This document shows positions 24,790 to 33,945 of a stretch of DNA of 47,673 bases, piece after piece. The stretch covers positions 1 to 47,673 of the forward strand of contig HF993149.1 of assembly GCA_000436795.1 (NCBI GenBank), given 5' to 3'. This DNA is from Bacteroides sp. CAG:1076 (GTDB lineage: Bacteria; Bacteroidota; Bacteroidia; Bacteroidales; Bacteroidaceae). Numbering within the stretch: position 1 is the stretch's first letter; every line of letters starts with the position of its first letter. The position numbers were made by a program, and so were the translations under genes. The notes beneath the pieces were generated by a model. That model saw only the letters and a program-made list of their open reading frames with translations, was not told the DNA's origin and did not search any database.

Positions 24790-26247
24790 ATGGAGAAAAA
24801 AGATTTGCAACCTGCTATTGTCTTCCATTATTTTGAAGAAGTTTGTCAGGTGCCACGTCCTTCCAAAAAGGAAGAGAAAATAAGAGCATATCTGCTTGAG
24901 TTTGCCAAGAAACACGGTCTGTCGTCAAAAACAGACGAAGCTGGCAATGTGTTGATTGAGAAGCCGGCTTCAGCTGGTAAGGAAAATCTGAAGACTGTTG
25001 TCCTTCAGTCGCACATGGATATGGTATGTGAGAAGAATAAGGATACGCAGCATAATTTCGAAACCGACCCGATAGAAACTTATGTTGACGGTGAGTGGTT
25101 GAAAGCGAAAGGTACTACACTGGGAGCCGACAACGGAATCGGTATTGCTACCCAGCTTGCCGTACTGGCATCACAGGATATCGAGCACGGACCGATACAG
25201 TGTCTGTTTACTGTCGACGAGGAAACCGGACTGACAGGTGCTTTTGCCTTGAAGGAAGGATTTATGAATGGTGACATTCTGATTAACCTCGATTCGGAAG
25301 ATGAAGGCGAATTGTTTATCGGATGTGCTGGTGGAGCTGGTACTACCGCACAGTTCCCTTGTCCGATGACGGCTGCTCCCGAAGGATATTTCTTCTTCCG
25401 TGTAGCTGTAAAAGGCCTTACAGGAGGACATTCGGGCGATGACATTAATAAGAACCGTGCCAATGCCAACAAGCTGTTGAACCGTTTTCTGGTTCAGCTG
25501 ATGCAGAAATACGACTTGCGTCTGTGTGAGATAGACGGAGGTAACCTGCACAATGCCATTCCTCGCGAGGCACATGCTGTTTGTGCTGTCCCAATGAAAG
25601 ATAAAGAATCTGTACGCGTTGATTTGAACATATACTTGTCGGAAGTAGAAAATGAATTTACTGTAACGGAACCGAATCTCGTTATGGAACTGGAATCGGA
25701 GAGTCCTTGTGCGGAAGTTATGGAGCAGGAGGCTATGAAGAAATTCCTTCATGCAATCTATGCCGTACACAATGGCGTGTATGCCATGAGTCAGGATATT
25801 CCCGGATTGGTAGAAACTTCTTCCAACCTTGCTTCAGTTAAGCAGCGCGACGGCAAGATTGTAGTCGTAACCAGCCAGCGCAGTTCCATCCTTTCTTCAC
25901 GCAAGGATATGTCGCAGATGGTAACCTCTGCCTTTTTGCTTGGCGGTGCGAAAGTTACAACCGGCGACGGTTATCCGGGATGGAAGCCCAACCCGAATTC
26001 AGAAGTTCTGCAAATTGCCGTAGAAAGCTATAAACGCCTCTTCGCTACAGAGCCGAAGATAAAAGCTATCCATGCCGGACTGGAGTGTGGTTTGTTCCTC
26101 GAGAAATATCCTTCACTCGATATGGTTTCGTTCGGTCCTACGCTCCGTGGCGTTCATTCACCCGACGAACGTATGCTTATCCCTACAGTCGATAAGTTCT
26201 GGCGTCACTTGCGCGATGTACTGGCACATATTCCTGCAAAGGCATAA
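24790..26247 (+). CDS. pepD: Aminoacyl-histidine dipeptidase (M20 family)
   Basis: This 485-residue metallopeptidase cleaves Xaa-His and other dipeptides. Metal-binding and catalytic motifs are VLQSHMDMV (His75, Asp77), LGADNGIG (Asp114) and the general-base pair in TVDEETGLTG. A dimerisation lid follows (VKGLTGGHSGDDINKNRANA), and the C-terminal HAGLECGLF region carries the last ligands. Length and motif order match PepD rather than shorter M20 enzymes. Its stop codon overlaps the start of the next gene by one base, so the nuclease-like gene is co-translated. Confidence 0.95.
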   Translation: MEKKDLQPAIVFHYFEEVCQVPRPSKKEEKIRAYLLEFAKKHGLSSKTDEAGNVLIEKPASAGKENLKTVVLQSHMDMVCEKNKDTQHNFETDPIETYVDGEWLKAKGTTLGADNGIGIATQLAVLASQDIEHGPIQCLFTVDEETGLTGAFALKEGFMNGDILINLDSEDEGELFIGCAGGAGTTAQFPCPMTAAPEGYFFFRVAVKGLTGGHSGDDINKNRANANKLLNRFLVQLMQKYDLRLCEIDGGNLHNAIPREAHAVCAVPMKDKESVRVDLNIYLSEVENEFTVTEPNLVMELESESPCAEVMEQEAMKKFLHAIYAVHNGVYAMSQDIPGLVETSSNLASVKQRDGKIVVVTSQRSSILSSRKDMSQMVTSAFLLGGAKVTTGDGYPGWKPNPNSEVLQIAVESYKRLFATEPKIKAIHAGLECGLFLEKYPSLDMVSFGPTLRGVHSPDERMLIPTVDKFWRHLRDVLAHIPAKA

Positions 26248-27275
26248 TGAGCCTCTTTTCAAAAATATTATTAGGGTTTGCTGTTTGCCTCACAGCCTTT
26301 GAGTGTGGGGCACAGCAAACCCTTCGTGTTATGGAATACAATGTAGAGAATCTGTTCGACTGTCGTCATGACTCGCTGAAGCACGATTCCGAATACCTTC
26401 CTCACGCTACCCGAGGCTGGAGTTGGAAACGTTATCAGGAGAAGCTGAACCGGATAGCCAAGGTGATACTGGCTGCCAGCGGTGAACAGGTGCCCGACCT
26501 GGTCGGACTTTGCGAAGTGGAAAATGCATATTGTCTGGACGGGCTGGTGAAATATTCTCCGCTTCGGGATGCAGCCTATCGCTATGTGATGACCGATTCG
26601 CCCGATGAACGGGGAATTGACGTGGCACTTCTGTACCAGCCTTCTTCTTTCCGGCTGATAGCTGAGCAGCATATCCGCATTCCCTCCCGCGAACTGAAGC
26701 GTAAGCCTACCCGCGATATCCTGCATGTGGCAGGTCGGGTACTCTCCGGCGATACGCTCGATGTCTTTGTCTGTCACATGCCTTCGCGTTCGGGAGGCGA
26801 GAAACAGAGTGAACCCTACCGTCTGCTTACTGCACGCACGTTGCGTCATGCGGCAGATTCTGTTATGAAAATTCGCAAAACGCCCTACCTTATTATAATG
26901 GGCGATTTCAACGACTATCCCGAGAGCCGTTCTGTTTGTCAGACACTGGGCGCTGGAAAGCCTGGAAAGGACATCAGTTCCCTTAACCTGTATAATCTGA
27001 TGAACGGTAAGCCGGGAGGTACGTACCGATACCGTGGCGAGTGGGGCATCCTCGACCAGCTCATTCTGAACGGTACTTTCCTCGAACTGAAAGGAAACCT
27101 GACGACCTCGTTCGACCGTGCCCGCATACTTACATTTCCTTTTCTGCTGGAAGAAGATGAAAATTATGGAGGCGACAAGCCTTTCCGTACCTACAACGGC
27201 ATGAAATACCACGGCGGTTACAGCGATCATCTGCCTGTCTGCCTCGATATAGACCTTAAATGTCCAGTCCCATAA
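26247..27275 (+). CDS. Exported endonuclease/exonuclease/phosphatase family protein
   Basis: 342 residues. A signal peptide (MSLFSKILLGFAVCLTAFECGA) is followed by the EEP fold: VMEYNVENLFD with the metal-binding Asn, LCEVEN with the catalytic Glu, FVCHMPSRSGG, MGDFND with Asp/Asn, and the final YSDHLPV catalytic Asp-His pair. All key residues of the DNase I-like superfamily are present. Substrates in this family range from DNA and RNA to phosphoinositides, so the target is not known; export suggests nutrient phosphate or extracellular DNA. It overlaps pepD by one base (TAATG) and its last 20 bp overlap the convergent GNAT gene. Confidence 0.88.
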   Translation: MSLFSKILLGFAVCLTAFECGAQQTLRVMEYNVENLFDCRHDSLKHDSEYLPHATRGWSWKRYQEKLNRIAKVILAASGEQVPDLVGLCEVENAYCLDGLVKYSPLRDAAYRYVMTDSPDERGIDVALLYQPSSFRLIAEQHIRIPSRELKRKPTRDILHVAGRVLSGDTLDVFVCHMPSRSGGEKQSEPYRLLTARTLRHAADSVMKIRKTPYLIIMGDFNDYPESRSVCQTLGAGKPGKDISSLNLYNLMNGKPGGTYRYRGEWGILDQLILNGTFLELKGNLTTSFDRARILTFPFLLEEDENYGGDKPFRTYNGMKYHGGYSDHLPVCLDIDLKCPVP

Positions 27276-27752
27276 TATAATCGTTCATGTAATAACCGTT
27301 CCCGATCGGGAAATCACCTTCACGCACTTTCTTCATTCCCATGTGCTCGTAAAATCCCAATGCCGGATTATTGCGGTTTACATTCAGTTCCATGCGGCAC
27401 GGAGCCGGGTGAAGTTCTTTAATGCCTTTTATAGCTTGCTGAAACAACTGTCTGCCCAGGTGGTACTTCTGATAATAGGGGATGACGTAAATCTTTTCGA
27501 GGTGAAACAAATCCTTGTCCTCCTGACGGATAGAAACATATCCTGCCGCTTCACATTCCTCGTAGGCTATATAATAAATGTGTCCTTCTTTCTCCATCTG
27601 CTTGTGCAGGTTCTCTATGGAATACATCCAGTCCATCATATATTCTATCTGTTCGTGGCTGAGGATATCCTTGTACGTTTCGGGAAATACATTCCATGCC
27701 AGTTTGTTTATCAGCGGAATGTCGGCTGTAGTTGCTTTTTTATTAAAAACAT
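27256..27752 (-). CDS. GNAT-family N-acetyltransferase, N-terminus apparently frameshifted
   Basis: The intact reading frame with an ATG starts only at 27639 and encodes 127 residues: LEKIYVIPYYQKYHLGRQLFQQA (acetyl-CoA P-loop region of GNATs) and LNVNRNNPALGFYEHMGM. However, the frame continues upstream for about 37 codons with plausible GNAT residues (KATTADIPLINKLA, then WNVFPETYKDILS) and no ATG. An ATG at 27752 reads into the same sequence if a single base is added in the A6 tract at 27736-27741, giving a start like MFLIKKATTADIP. The gene is therefore either broken by a one-base loss, affected by a sequencing error, or switched by slippage. The substrate is unknown. Confidence 0.7.
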
Positions 27753-27854
27753 AGTTTTGAGTATTTAATAGTTTGTTATTTCACAAAAATAGGGCTTTCC
27801 TGCCGTCGTTTTTTGTACAGCAGGTTGTATTTTGTTAAATATTGTAAATAGATA

Positions 27855-27868
27855 GTACTATGTAATAC
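27855..27868. promoter_or_regulatory. Imperfect palindrome, candidate PadR operator
   Basis: GTACTATGTAATAC is a near-palindrome (only two symmetric positions differ) located at the -33 region of the promoter below. PadR regulators often bind such AT-rich dyads and repress their own operon, so autoregulation is likely but unproven. Confidence 0.4.
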
Positions 27869-27887
27869 AAGGTATTTATATAATGCC

Positions 27888-27895
27888 TATATTTG
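27888..27895 (+). promoter_or_regulatory. -7 element of the PadR operon
   Basis: TATATTTG matches TAnnTTTG, so the ATG at 27922 is the start. A purine-rich GGAG lies at 27911-27914, one of the few Shine-Dalgarno-like sites in the window. Confidence 0.6.
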
Positions 27896-27921
27896 TGCTA
27901 TACAAAATAAGGAGAACTAAA

Positions 27922-28287
27922 ATGAATGTAGATAACGTAAAATCTCAAATGCGCAAAGGAATGCTTGAGTACTGCATCCTGTTGTTGCTGCATCGTGAGC
28001 CTTCGTATGCTTCAGATATTATTCTGAATTTGAAAGAGGCGAAGCTGATAGTGGTGGAAGGTACGCTTTATCCGTTGCTTACCCGCCTGAAGAACGACGA
28101 TTTGCTTGCGTATGAGTGGGTAGAATCTACTCAGGGACCTCCCCGGAAGTATTATAGTCTGACCTCGAAGGGGGAGGAGTTTCTGGCCGGACTACAGTTG
28201 GCCTGGGACGAATTGTCGGATACGGTAAATCATTTAAGAACAAAACTTTTAATTTCTAAATCACATGAAGAAAACACTGACTGTTAA
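27922..28287 (+). CDS. PadR-family transcriptional regulator
   Basis: 121 residues. It begins MNVDNVKSQMRKGMLEYCILLLL, then the PadR winged helix (EPSYASDIILNLKEAKLIVVEGTLYPLLTRLKNDD with the wing TQGPPRKYYSLTSKG) and a C-terminal dimerising helix. PadR proteins repress envelope or detoxification genes until a ligand binds. It overlaps the PspC gene by 23 bp, so the operon PadR-PspC-DUF2807 is tightly coupled and probably self-regulated through the palindrome at 27855-27868. Confidence 0.93.
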   Translation: MNVDNVKSQMRKGMLEYCILLLLHREPSYASDIILNLKEAKLIVVEGTLYPLLTRLKNDDLLAYEWVESTQGPPRKYYSLTSKGEEFLAGLQLAWDELSDTVNHLRTKLLISKSHEENTDC

Positions 28288-29314
28288 TCTGGGTGGTACT
28301 GTCTATCATATTGATGACGATGCCTATAACCTGCTTGATAATTATCTGAATAATCTCCGTTATCATTTCCGTAAGGAAGAAGGAGCCGACGAGATTGTAC
28401 GCGATATGGAAACCCGTATTGCCGAACTGTTTGATGAATATATCCGTACCGGATTGCAGGTCATTACGGTGGAACAGGTAGAGGCGGTCATTGCGCGTAT
28501 GGGAAATCCCGAGGACTTGAATACGGATGACGATGAGGAAAAGAAAGAGACAGAACAGCATGCTTATAGCAATGGACCTGCCCGTCGGCTGTTCCGTAAT
28601 CCCGACGACCGTGTATTAGGAGGTGTGCTTTCCGGACTTTCTGCCTATTTTGGCTGGGATGTGACGTTGATACGTATCGGTGCGCTGGTGCTCGGCTGTT
28701 TTGTTCACGGACTGATTTTGGCTTATCTGATAGCTTGGATTATCATTCCGCTGGCAAAGACGGCTACCGAAAAGCTGCAGATGCGCGGTGAACCTATCAA
28801 CATGGAGAATATAGGACGTACCGTAACCGAAGGCTTCGATAAGGTAAACGATTATGTACATTCCGAAAAGCCCCGTTCCTTTTTGCGTCAGTTGGGCAAT
28901 GCTATTGTCAAGATAGCCGGATTTATCATTAAGTTTATTCTGGTTCTGTTGGCTATCTGCCTGACACCGGTATTGCTTGCCGGACTGGTTGTGCTGTTTG
29001 CCTTGCTGATGGCGGCTACAGGAATGCTTGCCAGCGTACCTGCTGTGCTGTATTACTCCATGCCCGATGTAGACTGGAGCCTGATAGGTTCTTCCTCTTC
29101 TGCGGTCATCGGACTGTCGGTATGCGGACTGTTTGTCGTGGGTATTCCGATTATCGGGCTTTTGCAGCTCATATTGCAGAGCTTCAACGTATGGAAACCG
29201 ATGTCTACTACTACAAAAGTGATTCTTACCTTGGTATGGTTTATTTCACTGGTGGTAGGATTTATCTTCTTGTTTAATACTTCCTTTATACAAGGTCCGA
29301 TTTGGTGGCTCTAA
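28265..29314 (+). CDS. PspC-domain membrane protein
   Basis: 349 residues. The N-terminal cytosolic region (about 1-115) is acidic and helical and includes HIDDDAYNLLDNYLNNL. The PspC domain (about 108-165: RRLFRNPDDRVLGGVLSGLSAYFGWDVTLIR, then YLIAWIIIPL) follows, and several more membrane segments (about 210-340) complete the protein. PspC proteins sense envelope or membrane stress in other bacteria; here it sits between a PadR repressor and a DUF2807 lipoprotein-like gene, a common Bacteroidetes arrangement. The next gene starts about 9-15 nt after its stop. Confidence 0.9.
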   Translation: MKKTLTVNLGGTVYHIDDDAYNLLDNYLNNLRYHFRKEEGADEIVRDMETRIAELFDEYIRTGLQVITVEQVEAVIARMGNPEDLNTDDDEEKKETEQHAYSNGPARRLFRNPDDRVLGGVLSGLSAYFGWDVTLIRIGALVLGCFVHGLILAYLIAWIIIPLAKTATEKLQMRGEPINMENIGRTVTEGFDKVNDYVHSEKPRSFLRQLGNAIVKIAGFIIKFILVLLAICLTPVLLAGLVVLFALLMAATGMLASVPAVLYYSMPDVDWSLIGSSSSAVIGLSVCGLFVVGIPIIGLLQLILQSFNVWKPMSTTTKVILTLVWFISLVVGFIFLFNTSFIQGPIWWL

Positions 29315-29328
29315 AAAACAATATGACT

Positions 29329-29946
29329 ATGAAAACAATTTTTACAAGATTTATCGGTGCCTTGATTTTGGCAACCGGTTTTACTTCCTGTGTCTGGGCA
29401 GGTGGTAAGGGAGAGCAGATTACAGAAAAACGGAATGTATCCGGGTTTTCCTCTATTGAGATAAAAAGTGTGGGGCTGGTTTATTTCACACAGGCGTCCG
29501 ATTTCTCGTGTTCCATAGAGGGGGAAGAAGGACATGTAAAAAATATAACAACCAGCGTAGAAGGTGACAAACTGAAAATCGGCTATATCAAAAAGCTGAA
29601 AAACAATAAGAACGGAACCATAATCCGTATTTCTGCTCCCGATTTGAAGCAACTTGACTTCAGCGGAGTCGGCTCATTCAATATCGATGGTAAGGTAGAT
29701 GTACAAGATTTGGATGTGGATTTCCGCGGAGTGGGTGAATTCAATGTGAAAGACTTGCATTGCCGTAAGGCGGAATTCAATCTGAGCGGCGTCGGCGAAG
29801 TAAACGTCAACATCAACTGCGAAGAGATTGATGCTGATGTGAATGGCATAGGTGCTGCAAATTTTACCGGAACAGCTCAAATGGCTTCTTTTCATAGAGG
29901 TGGAATAGGTGAACTCAATACGCAAGGAATGAAAATAGGCAAATAA
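29329..29946 (+). CDS. DUF2807 (GIN-domain) putative auto-adhesive lipoprotein
   Basis: About 205 residues from ATG 29329 (ATG 29323 is an alternative; an upstream GTG is unlikely). The signal peptide MKTIFTRFIGALILATGFTSC gives Cys21. The body is a beta-solenoid-like array of short repeats such as LDFSGVGSFNIDG, VDFRGVGEFNVKD, FNLSGVGEVNVNI and DVNGIGAANFTG, each with a central GVG/GIG, which is the hallmark of DUF2807/GIN domains. It is last in the PadR-PspC operon. It is probably an outer- or inner-membrane-anchored surface-stress protein; no enzymatic residues are evident. Confidence 0.88.
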   Translation: MKTIFTRFIGALILATGFTSCVWAGGKGEQITEKRNVSGFSSIEIKSVGLVYFTQASDFSCSIEGEEGHVKNITTSVEGDKLKIGYIKKLKNNKNGTIIRISAPDLKQLDFSGVGSFNIDGKVDVQDLDVDFRGVGEFNVKDLHCRKAEFNLSGVGEVNVNINCEEIDADVNGIGAANFTGTAQMASFHRGGIGELNTQGMKIGK

Positions 29947-29980
29947 CAAGTTTCATATGCTGTAAACCAGTATTTTGTAA

Positions 29981-30022
29981 TCATGCCCGCAACTCTTTTG
30001 AAACGCGGGCATGATTTTTTTT
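29981..30022 (+). terminator. Terminator of the PadR-PspC-DUF2807 operon
   Basis: TCATGCCCGC (29981-29990) and GCGGGCATGA (30005-30014) form a 10-bp stem followed by T7-T8. Confidence 0.9.
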
Positions 30023-30065
30023 ATTCGTGCTCACGTTTCTTCAAATTTGTCGGGACGTTTTTTTA

Positions 30066-30102
30066 TTTTTTGTACAAAAACCAAAATTTTTTGTACAAAA
30101 AA
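30066..30102. repeat. Paired GTAC palindromes (copy B of the dispersed repeat)
   Basis: TTTTTTGTACAAAAA (30066-30080) and TTTTTTGTACAAAAAA (30087-30102) are separated by six bases. The preceding CACGTTTCTT and GGACGTTT resemble the flank of the other copies. No gene is encoded here. Confidence 0.6.
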
Positions 30103-30182
30103 TAATTCTTTCTCTTGATATGCCGGCAAAGTGATTTTATTATTATTTATCATACTTCGTATAATCTATCAACAGAAATCGT

Positions 30183-30190
30183 TATCTTTG
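30183..30190 (+). promoter_or_regulatory. -7 element of purT
   Basis: TATCTTTG matches the consensus exactly and lies 31 nt before the purT ATG. Confidence 0.65.
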
Positions 30191-30221
30191 CTGAAAAGAA
30201 AATAGGATTAACTGTTAAGAT

Positions 30222-31391
30222 ATGACTAAGAAAATACTTTTGCTGGGTTCCGGCGAATTAGGAAAAGAGTTTGTGATTGCTGCCCAACGTCTGGGACAGT
30301 ACATTATCGCATGTGATTCGTATGCAGGTGCTCCCGCCATGCAGGTGGCCGATGCTTGTGAGGTATTTAATATGTTGGATGGTGATGCACTCGACCGTGT
30401 GGTAGAAAAATATCATCCCGATATTATCGTACCCGAGATTGAGGCTATCCGTACCGAACGTCTTTATCATCTGGAAAAAGAAGGTATTCAGGTTGTGCCG
30501 AGTGCCCGTGCCGTAAACTTTACAATGAACCGTAAGGCTATCCGCGACCTTGCGGCTAAGGAACTGGGACTGAAGACTGCAAAATATTATTATGCCAAAT
30601 CATTGGACGAACTGAAAGAAGCAGCCGAAAAGATTGGTTATCCGTGTGTAATCAAACCGCTGATGTCATCGTCAGGTAAGGGACAGTCGGTAGCCAAAGG
30701 TCCTGAGGATTTGGAATATTCATGGGCGTACGGATGTGAAGGCAGCCGCGGCGATATCAAAGAACTCATCGTAGAAGAGTTTATCAAGTTCGACAGTGAA
30801 ATCACTTTGCTGACAGTTACTCAGAAAAATGGCCCGACATTGTTCTGCCCGCCAATCGGACATGTACAGAAAGGTGGCGACTATCGTGAAAGTTTCCAGC
30901 CTGCTCATATCGCTCCCGAGCATCTTGCTGAGGCTCAGAAGATGGCGGCAAAGGTTACCGAAGCGCTTACAGGTTACGGCTTGTGGGGGGTAGAATTTTT
31001 CTTGAGTCATGAAAACGGAGTTTATTTCTCGGAACTTTCTCCGCGTCCGCATGATACGGGTATGGTTACACTTGCCAATACACAGAACCTGAACGAGTTC
31101 GAACTTCATCTGTATGCTGTGCTGGGACTTCCTATTCCGGGTATTACTCAGGAACATATCGGTGCAAGTGCCGTGATTCTTTCTCCTATTGCCAGCAAGG
31201 AAACTCCGCGTTACCGTGGAGAGGAACTGGTTTGTTCGCAGCCTAATACTTACCTTCGTATCTTCGGAAAGCCTTATACCAAGTTGAACCGCCGTATGGG
31301 AGTCGTAGTATGCTACGATAAGAACGACGGCGATCTGGATGCTTTGCGCGACAAGTGTAAGGAACTGGCTGGCAAAGTAGAAGTTTATTGA
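30222..31391 (+). CDS. purT: Formate-dependent phosphoribosylglycinamide formyltransferase
   Basis: This 389-residue ATP-grasp enzyme makes formyl-GAR from GAR, ATP and formate in purine synthesis. [20 protein letters not shown] is the N-terminal GAR-binding motif, then [10 protein letters not shown], the ATP-grasp core ([29 protein letters not shown]) and the metal-binding [26 protein letters not shown]. Length equals the family norm. It is monocistronic with its own promoter and a strong terminator. Confidence 0.96.
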   Translation: MTKKILLLGSGELGKEFVIAAQRLGQYIIACDSYAGAPAMQVADACEVFNMLDGDALDRVVEKYHPDIIVPEIEAIRTERLYHLEKEGIQVVPSARAVNFTMNRKAIRDLAAKELGLKTAKYYYAKSLDELKEAAEKIGYPCVIKPLMSSSGKGQSVAKGPEDLEYSWAYGCEGSRGDIKELIVEEFIKFDSEITLLTVTQKNGPTLFCPPIGHVQKGGDYRESFQPAHIAPEHLAEAQKMAAKVTEALTGYGLWGVEFFLSHENGVYFSELSPRPHDTGMVTLANTQNLNEFELHLYAVLGLPIPGITQEHIGASAVILSPIASKETPRYRGEELVCSQPNTYLRIFGKPYTKLNRRMGVVVCYDKNDGDLDALRDKCKELAGKVEVY

Positions 31392-31444
31392 TGAAAATAA
31401 ATAGAAATAGTTAGCGTTACCCCGTTGGCGTGGGTGAACAGGAA

Positions 31445-31479
31445 AGAGGCTGATGCTGTATTGCATCAGCCTCTTTTTG
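31445..31479. terminator. Bidirectional terminator between purT and the ResB-CcsA gene
   Basis: AGAGGCTGATGC (31445-31456) and GCATCAGCCTCT (31463-31474) are perfect 12-bp arms with a 6-nt loop and T5 downstream. Confidence 0.9.
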
Positions 31480-31509
31480 CTTTTTATCGGGATGAAGAAG
31501 GAGGATGGC

Positions 31510-33729
31510 TCAGGCGTAACTGTGCATGCCTCCCATTATGAAATTGACTCCAAAGTAAGTAATCAGTACACTGAAGAAGGCTATTACGGTAAACCAATGG
31601 AAAAACTGAGGCCGGCGGAAGGGAGATAGGGATGCCGGATGCAGGGCGGCGGCATAAACCAGCAGGGTGATGAGTGCCCATACTTCCTTAGGATCCCATC
31701 CCCAGTATCTTCCCCACGAAACATTTGCCCATACAGCTCCGATAAAGATACCGGTTGCCAGCAGGAAGACGGCGGGATATAAGATGAGCTGGCTGATGAC
31801 TTGCAGTCTGATAATCTGCTGGCCGCAGTCTGTCTGTGTGTGGCTCAGGATAATTGCCGTGATTCCGTTCAGCATGACAAAAGCCAGCAGTGAGTACGAT
31901 AGCATGATGGTTACTACATGGATGCTTAAAAGAGGGGAGGCGAGCACCGGCATAAGTTGGGTGACAGGTGGGTTTGCTTCGCCAAGCATGGCGACCAGCA
32001 GGGTGAGTCCGCACAAGATATAGCCGAATGAAATAGCCAGTTGAAACTTCCGGTACAGGAAAAAAGTGAGCAGAATACTGCATAAGGACATAAGCTGCAT
32101 GGTTTCGTATCCGTTCGACATTGGCAGATGTCCGCTGATGAACCCTCGAAGCCCGATAAGTATCAGAAGGTATATGCCTGCAATTCCGAGTCCGGCAAGC
32201 AGCAGTTTGCCGGTTGAGATATTCCAGTTGCGTCGGCTTATCATTCTCCGGCAGTAGTAGAGATAGGAGAGGATGCCGACGGTCAGGCAGAGCATGGCAA
32301 GCGGACGGGTAAAATCCATTTCGTTATATTGTATTTCGGCACGAAATTGTGCATCCGAAGGCAGGAATCCCCGTGCTTCTTTCTTCTGGTATATCCTGGT
32401 TTTCTCGATGAGTGTATCAATGGCTTCATATTCTTGGTGAGCAGTCTTTTCGGCAAGCAGATTCATGCTGTAGCGGATAAAAGCCCATTGTTCGTGGGGG
32501 ATAGATACGGGCAACTCGTCGGTTAACGAGTACCATACCGGCTGTTTTTCATTTTTTTCACGGAACGGATAGAGCTTGAAGAGGCTGCCGTTGCAAGCCA
32601 TACTTATCAGGTTGAATTTTTCGTTGGCTTCTTCTATGGCACGTAATTCTTTGGCTGTAATTTCAGCATATGAGATTTGGTCGAGCTTATAGCCGGTGGA
32701 ATTTGCAAAATCGGCAAGACAAGCATATTTTCCTTTCACTCCCAGTATGTTTTGTACATTTTTGTCCTTGATGAGAATGACGGGTTCCTGTTTCCATTGC
32801 TCATAATAGAAGAGCCATCCGGTCAGAACTTGTTCGGAAGTAAAGCCTTTGTAAGTCGGGCGACCGTAAAGTTTGGTCGTAAATTCCTTGGCGAGTGTTT
32901 GCAGGGGACAGATACGGTTGTTGTAATATACGTAGAGTTTCCCAAACTTGCCGGCTGTTTCTTTAGGCAGGGTTGGAGGTATAGATGCTTCAAGTGCTGC
33001 GACACTGCCGATAAGCAACAGCAGGCAAGCCACCGTTCGTTTCAGGCTCGGGTGGTGAAGCAGCTTGCGGAAGTAACTGTGTCTGTCGAAAAAGAATCCG
33101 ATGAATGCCAGCAGCATCGCAACATATCCGGTATAAGTGAGTGCAATGCCGTAAGGGTCGCAAGTGACCGATAAAGTGCTTCCTTGCTGGTCTGCATCGT
33201 ATGCCGACTGATAGAAACGGTAGTGTCGGTAAGTATAGATGTGATTCATGGAAACTTTTCCTGTCAGTGTCGTATCACCGTCGTGAATGTTTAGTATACT
33301 GACGAAATCCATCGGAGCAAATGTCCCTTGATAATAGGCCAGTTCAAACTGTTTTAGTGATACGCCAAAAGGAAAGTCTGCTGTCTGTCCGTCGTTTGTG
33401 GTGAATGTTGTCACCGGATTGGCTCCTTGTCGCAGGTGGACGCTTCCCTGTATTCCCCAAAGATGTGTAGTCAGTGCTCCCGATAATATAAGAATGAATG
33501 CCAGATGTAGGGCACAAGTGGCTTTTCTTCTTTCGAGATGGCGCTTGCAGATGTAGGTAAGAGAGAGTATGGTTGCTGCTATCCAAAGCCCAATAAAAAA
33601 AGGCGAACTGTAAATATAGGTCTCGGCAACTTTTGTTCCGTACAGTTTTCCGGCAATTGTTGCGGCTGCCATGATAAGAATGAGAATTCCCCATAGGGAA
33701 AAGGTTATTTTCTTTAATGTATTTGTCAT
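31510..33729 (-). CDS. ResB-CcsA fusion, system II cytochrome c biogenesis protein
   Basis: 739 residues. The N-terminal half is ResB/CcsB-like, with membrane segments near 10-30, 42-60, 72-92 and a large periplasmic region (about 95-200 and 260-450). The C-terminal half (about 460-739) is CcsA-like with multiple membrane helices and the haem-handling WWD motif VSWGRYWGWDPKEVWALI near 685-702. Conserved His residues flank it (SPLLSIHVV and the end HSYA region). Such fused proteins export haem and attach it to CxxCH of c-type cytochromes. A di-haem protein with CxxCH motifs is the neighbouring upstream gene on this strand, an obvious client. A TATCTTTA close to the consensus lies at 33753-33760. 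Confidence 0.9.
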   Translation of the reverse strand: MTNTLKKITFSLWGILILIMAAATIAGKLYGTKVAETYIYSSPFFIGLWIAATILSLTYICKRHLERRKATCALHLAFILILSGALTTHLWGIQGSVHLRQGANPVTTFTTNDGQTADFPFGVSLKQFELAYYQGTFAPMDFVSILNIHDGDTTLTGKVSMNHIYTYRHYRFYQSAYDADQQGSTLSVTCDPYGIALTYTGYVAMLLAFIGFFFDRHSYFRKLLHHPSLKRTVACLLLLIGSVAALEASIPPTLPKETAGKFGKLYVYYNNRICPLQTLAKEFTTKLYGRPTYKGFTSEQVLTGWLFYYEQWKQEPVILIKDKNVQNILGVKGKYACLADFANSTGYKLDQISYAEITAKELRAIEEANEKFNLISMACNGSLFKLYPFREKNEKQPVWYSLTDELPVSIPHEQWAFIRYSMNLLAEKTAHQEYEAIDTLIEKTRIYQKKEARGFLPSDAQFRAEIQYNEMDFTRPLAMLCLTVGILSYLYYCRRMISRRNWNISTGKLLLAGLGIAGIYLLILIGLRGFISGHLPMSNGYETMQLMSLCSILLTFFLYRKFQLAISFGYILCGLTLLVAMLGEANPPVTQLMPVLASPLLSIHVVTIMLSYSLLAFVMLNGITAIILSHTQTDCGQQIIRLQVISQLILYPAVFLLATGIFIGAVWANVSWGRYWGWDPKEVWALITLLVYAAALHPASLSPFRRPQFFHWFTVIAFFSVLITYFGVNFIMGGMHSYA

Positions 33730-33776
33730 TCTGTATGCTGTTTTACGTGTCGTAAAGATAAAGGACTAAAGTAAAC

Positions 33777-33879
33777 ATTTACCACAGATTACACAAATTT
33801 GTCAGGTCATAAATTTGCTATCCTTTTCGACTATCGGGGGCAGTCAGGCCTGTATAGTCCAGTGTAATCTGCAGTAAAT
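33777..33879. repeat. Imperfect inverted repeat upstream of the ResB-CcsA gene
   Basis: ATTTACCACAGATTACAC (33777-33794) pairs with GTGTAATCTGCAGTAAAT (33862-33879), matching in 16 of 18 positions with 67 nt between. It occupies most of the 216-nt gap between the cytochrome biogenesis and di-haem genes. It may be a large hairpin ending the upstream transcript or a mobile-element remnant; no T-tract is visible. Confidence 0.55.
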
Positions 33880-33945
33880 GATAAATATTCTCGCCGTCTT
33901 TCCGGATGCGGTTATTTCCTTTGCTGGAAAAGCCGGACCATGTTT

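Noticed and set aside
26271..27230. Minus-strand open frame of 319 codons opposite the EEP gene
   Set aside because: Reverse-strand shadow; the EEP motifs on the plus strand are complete.
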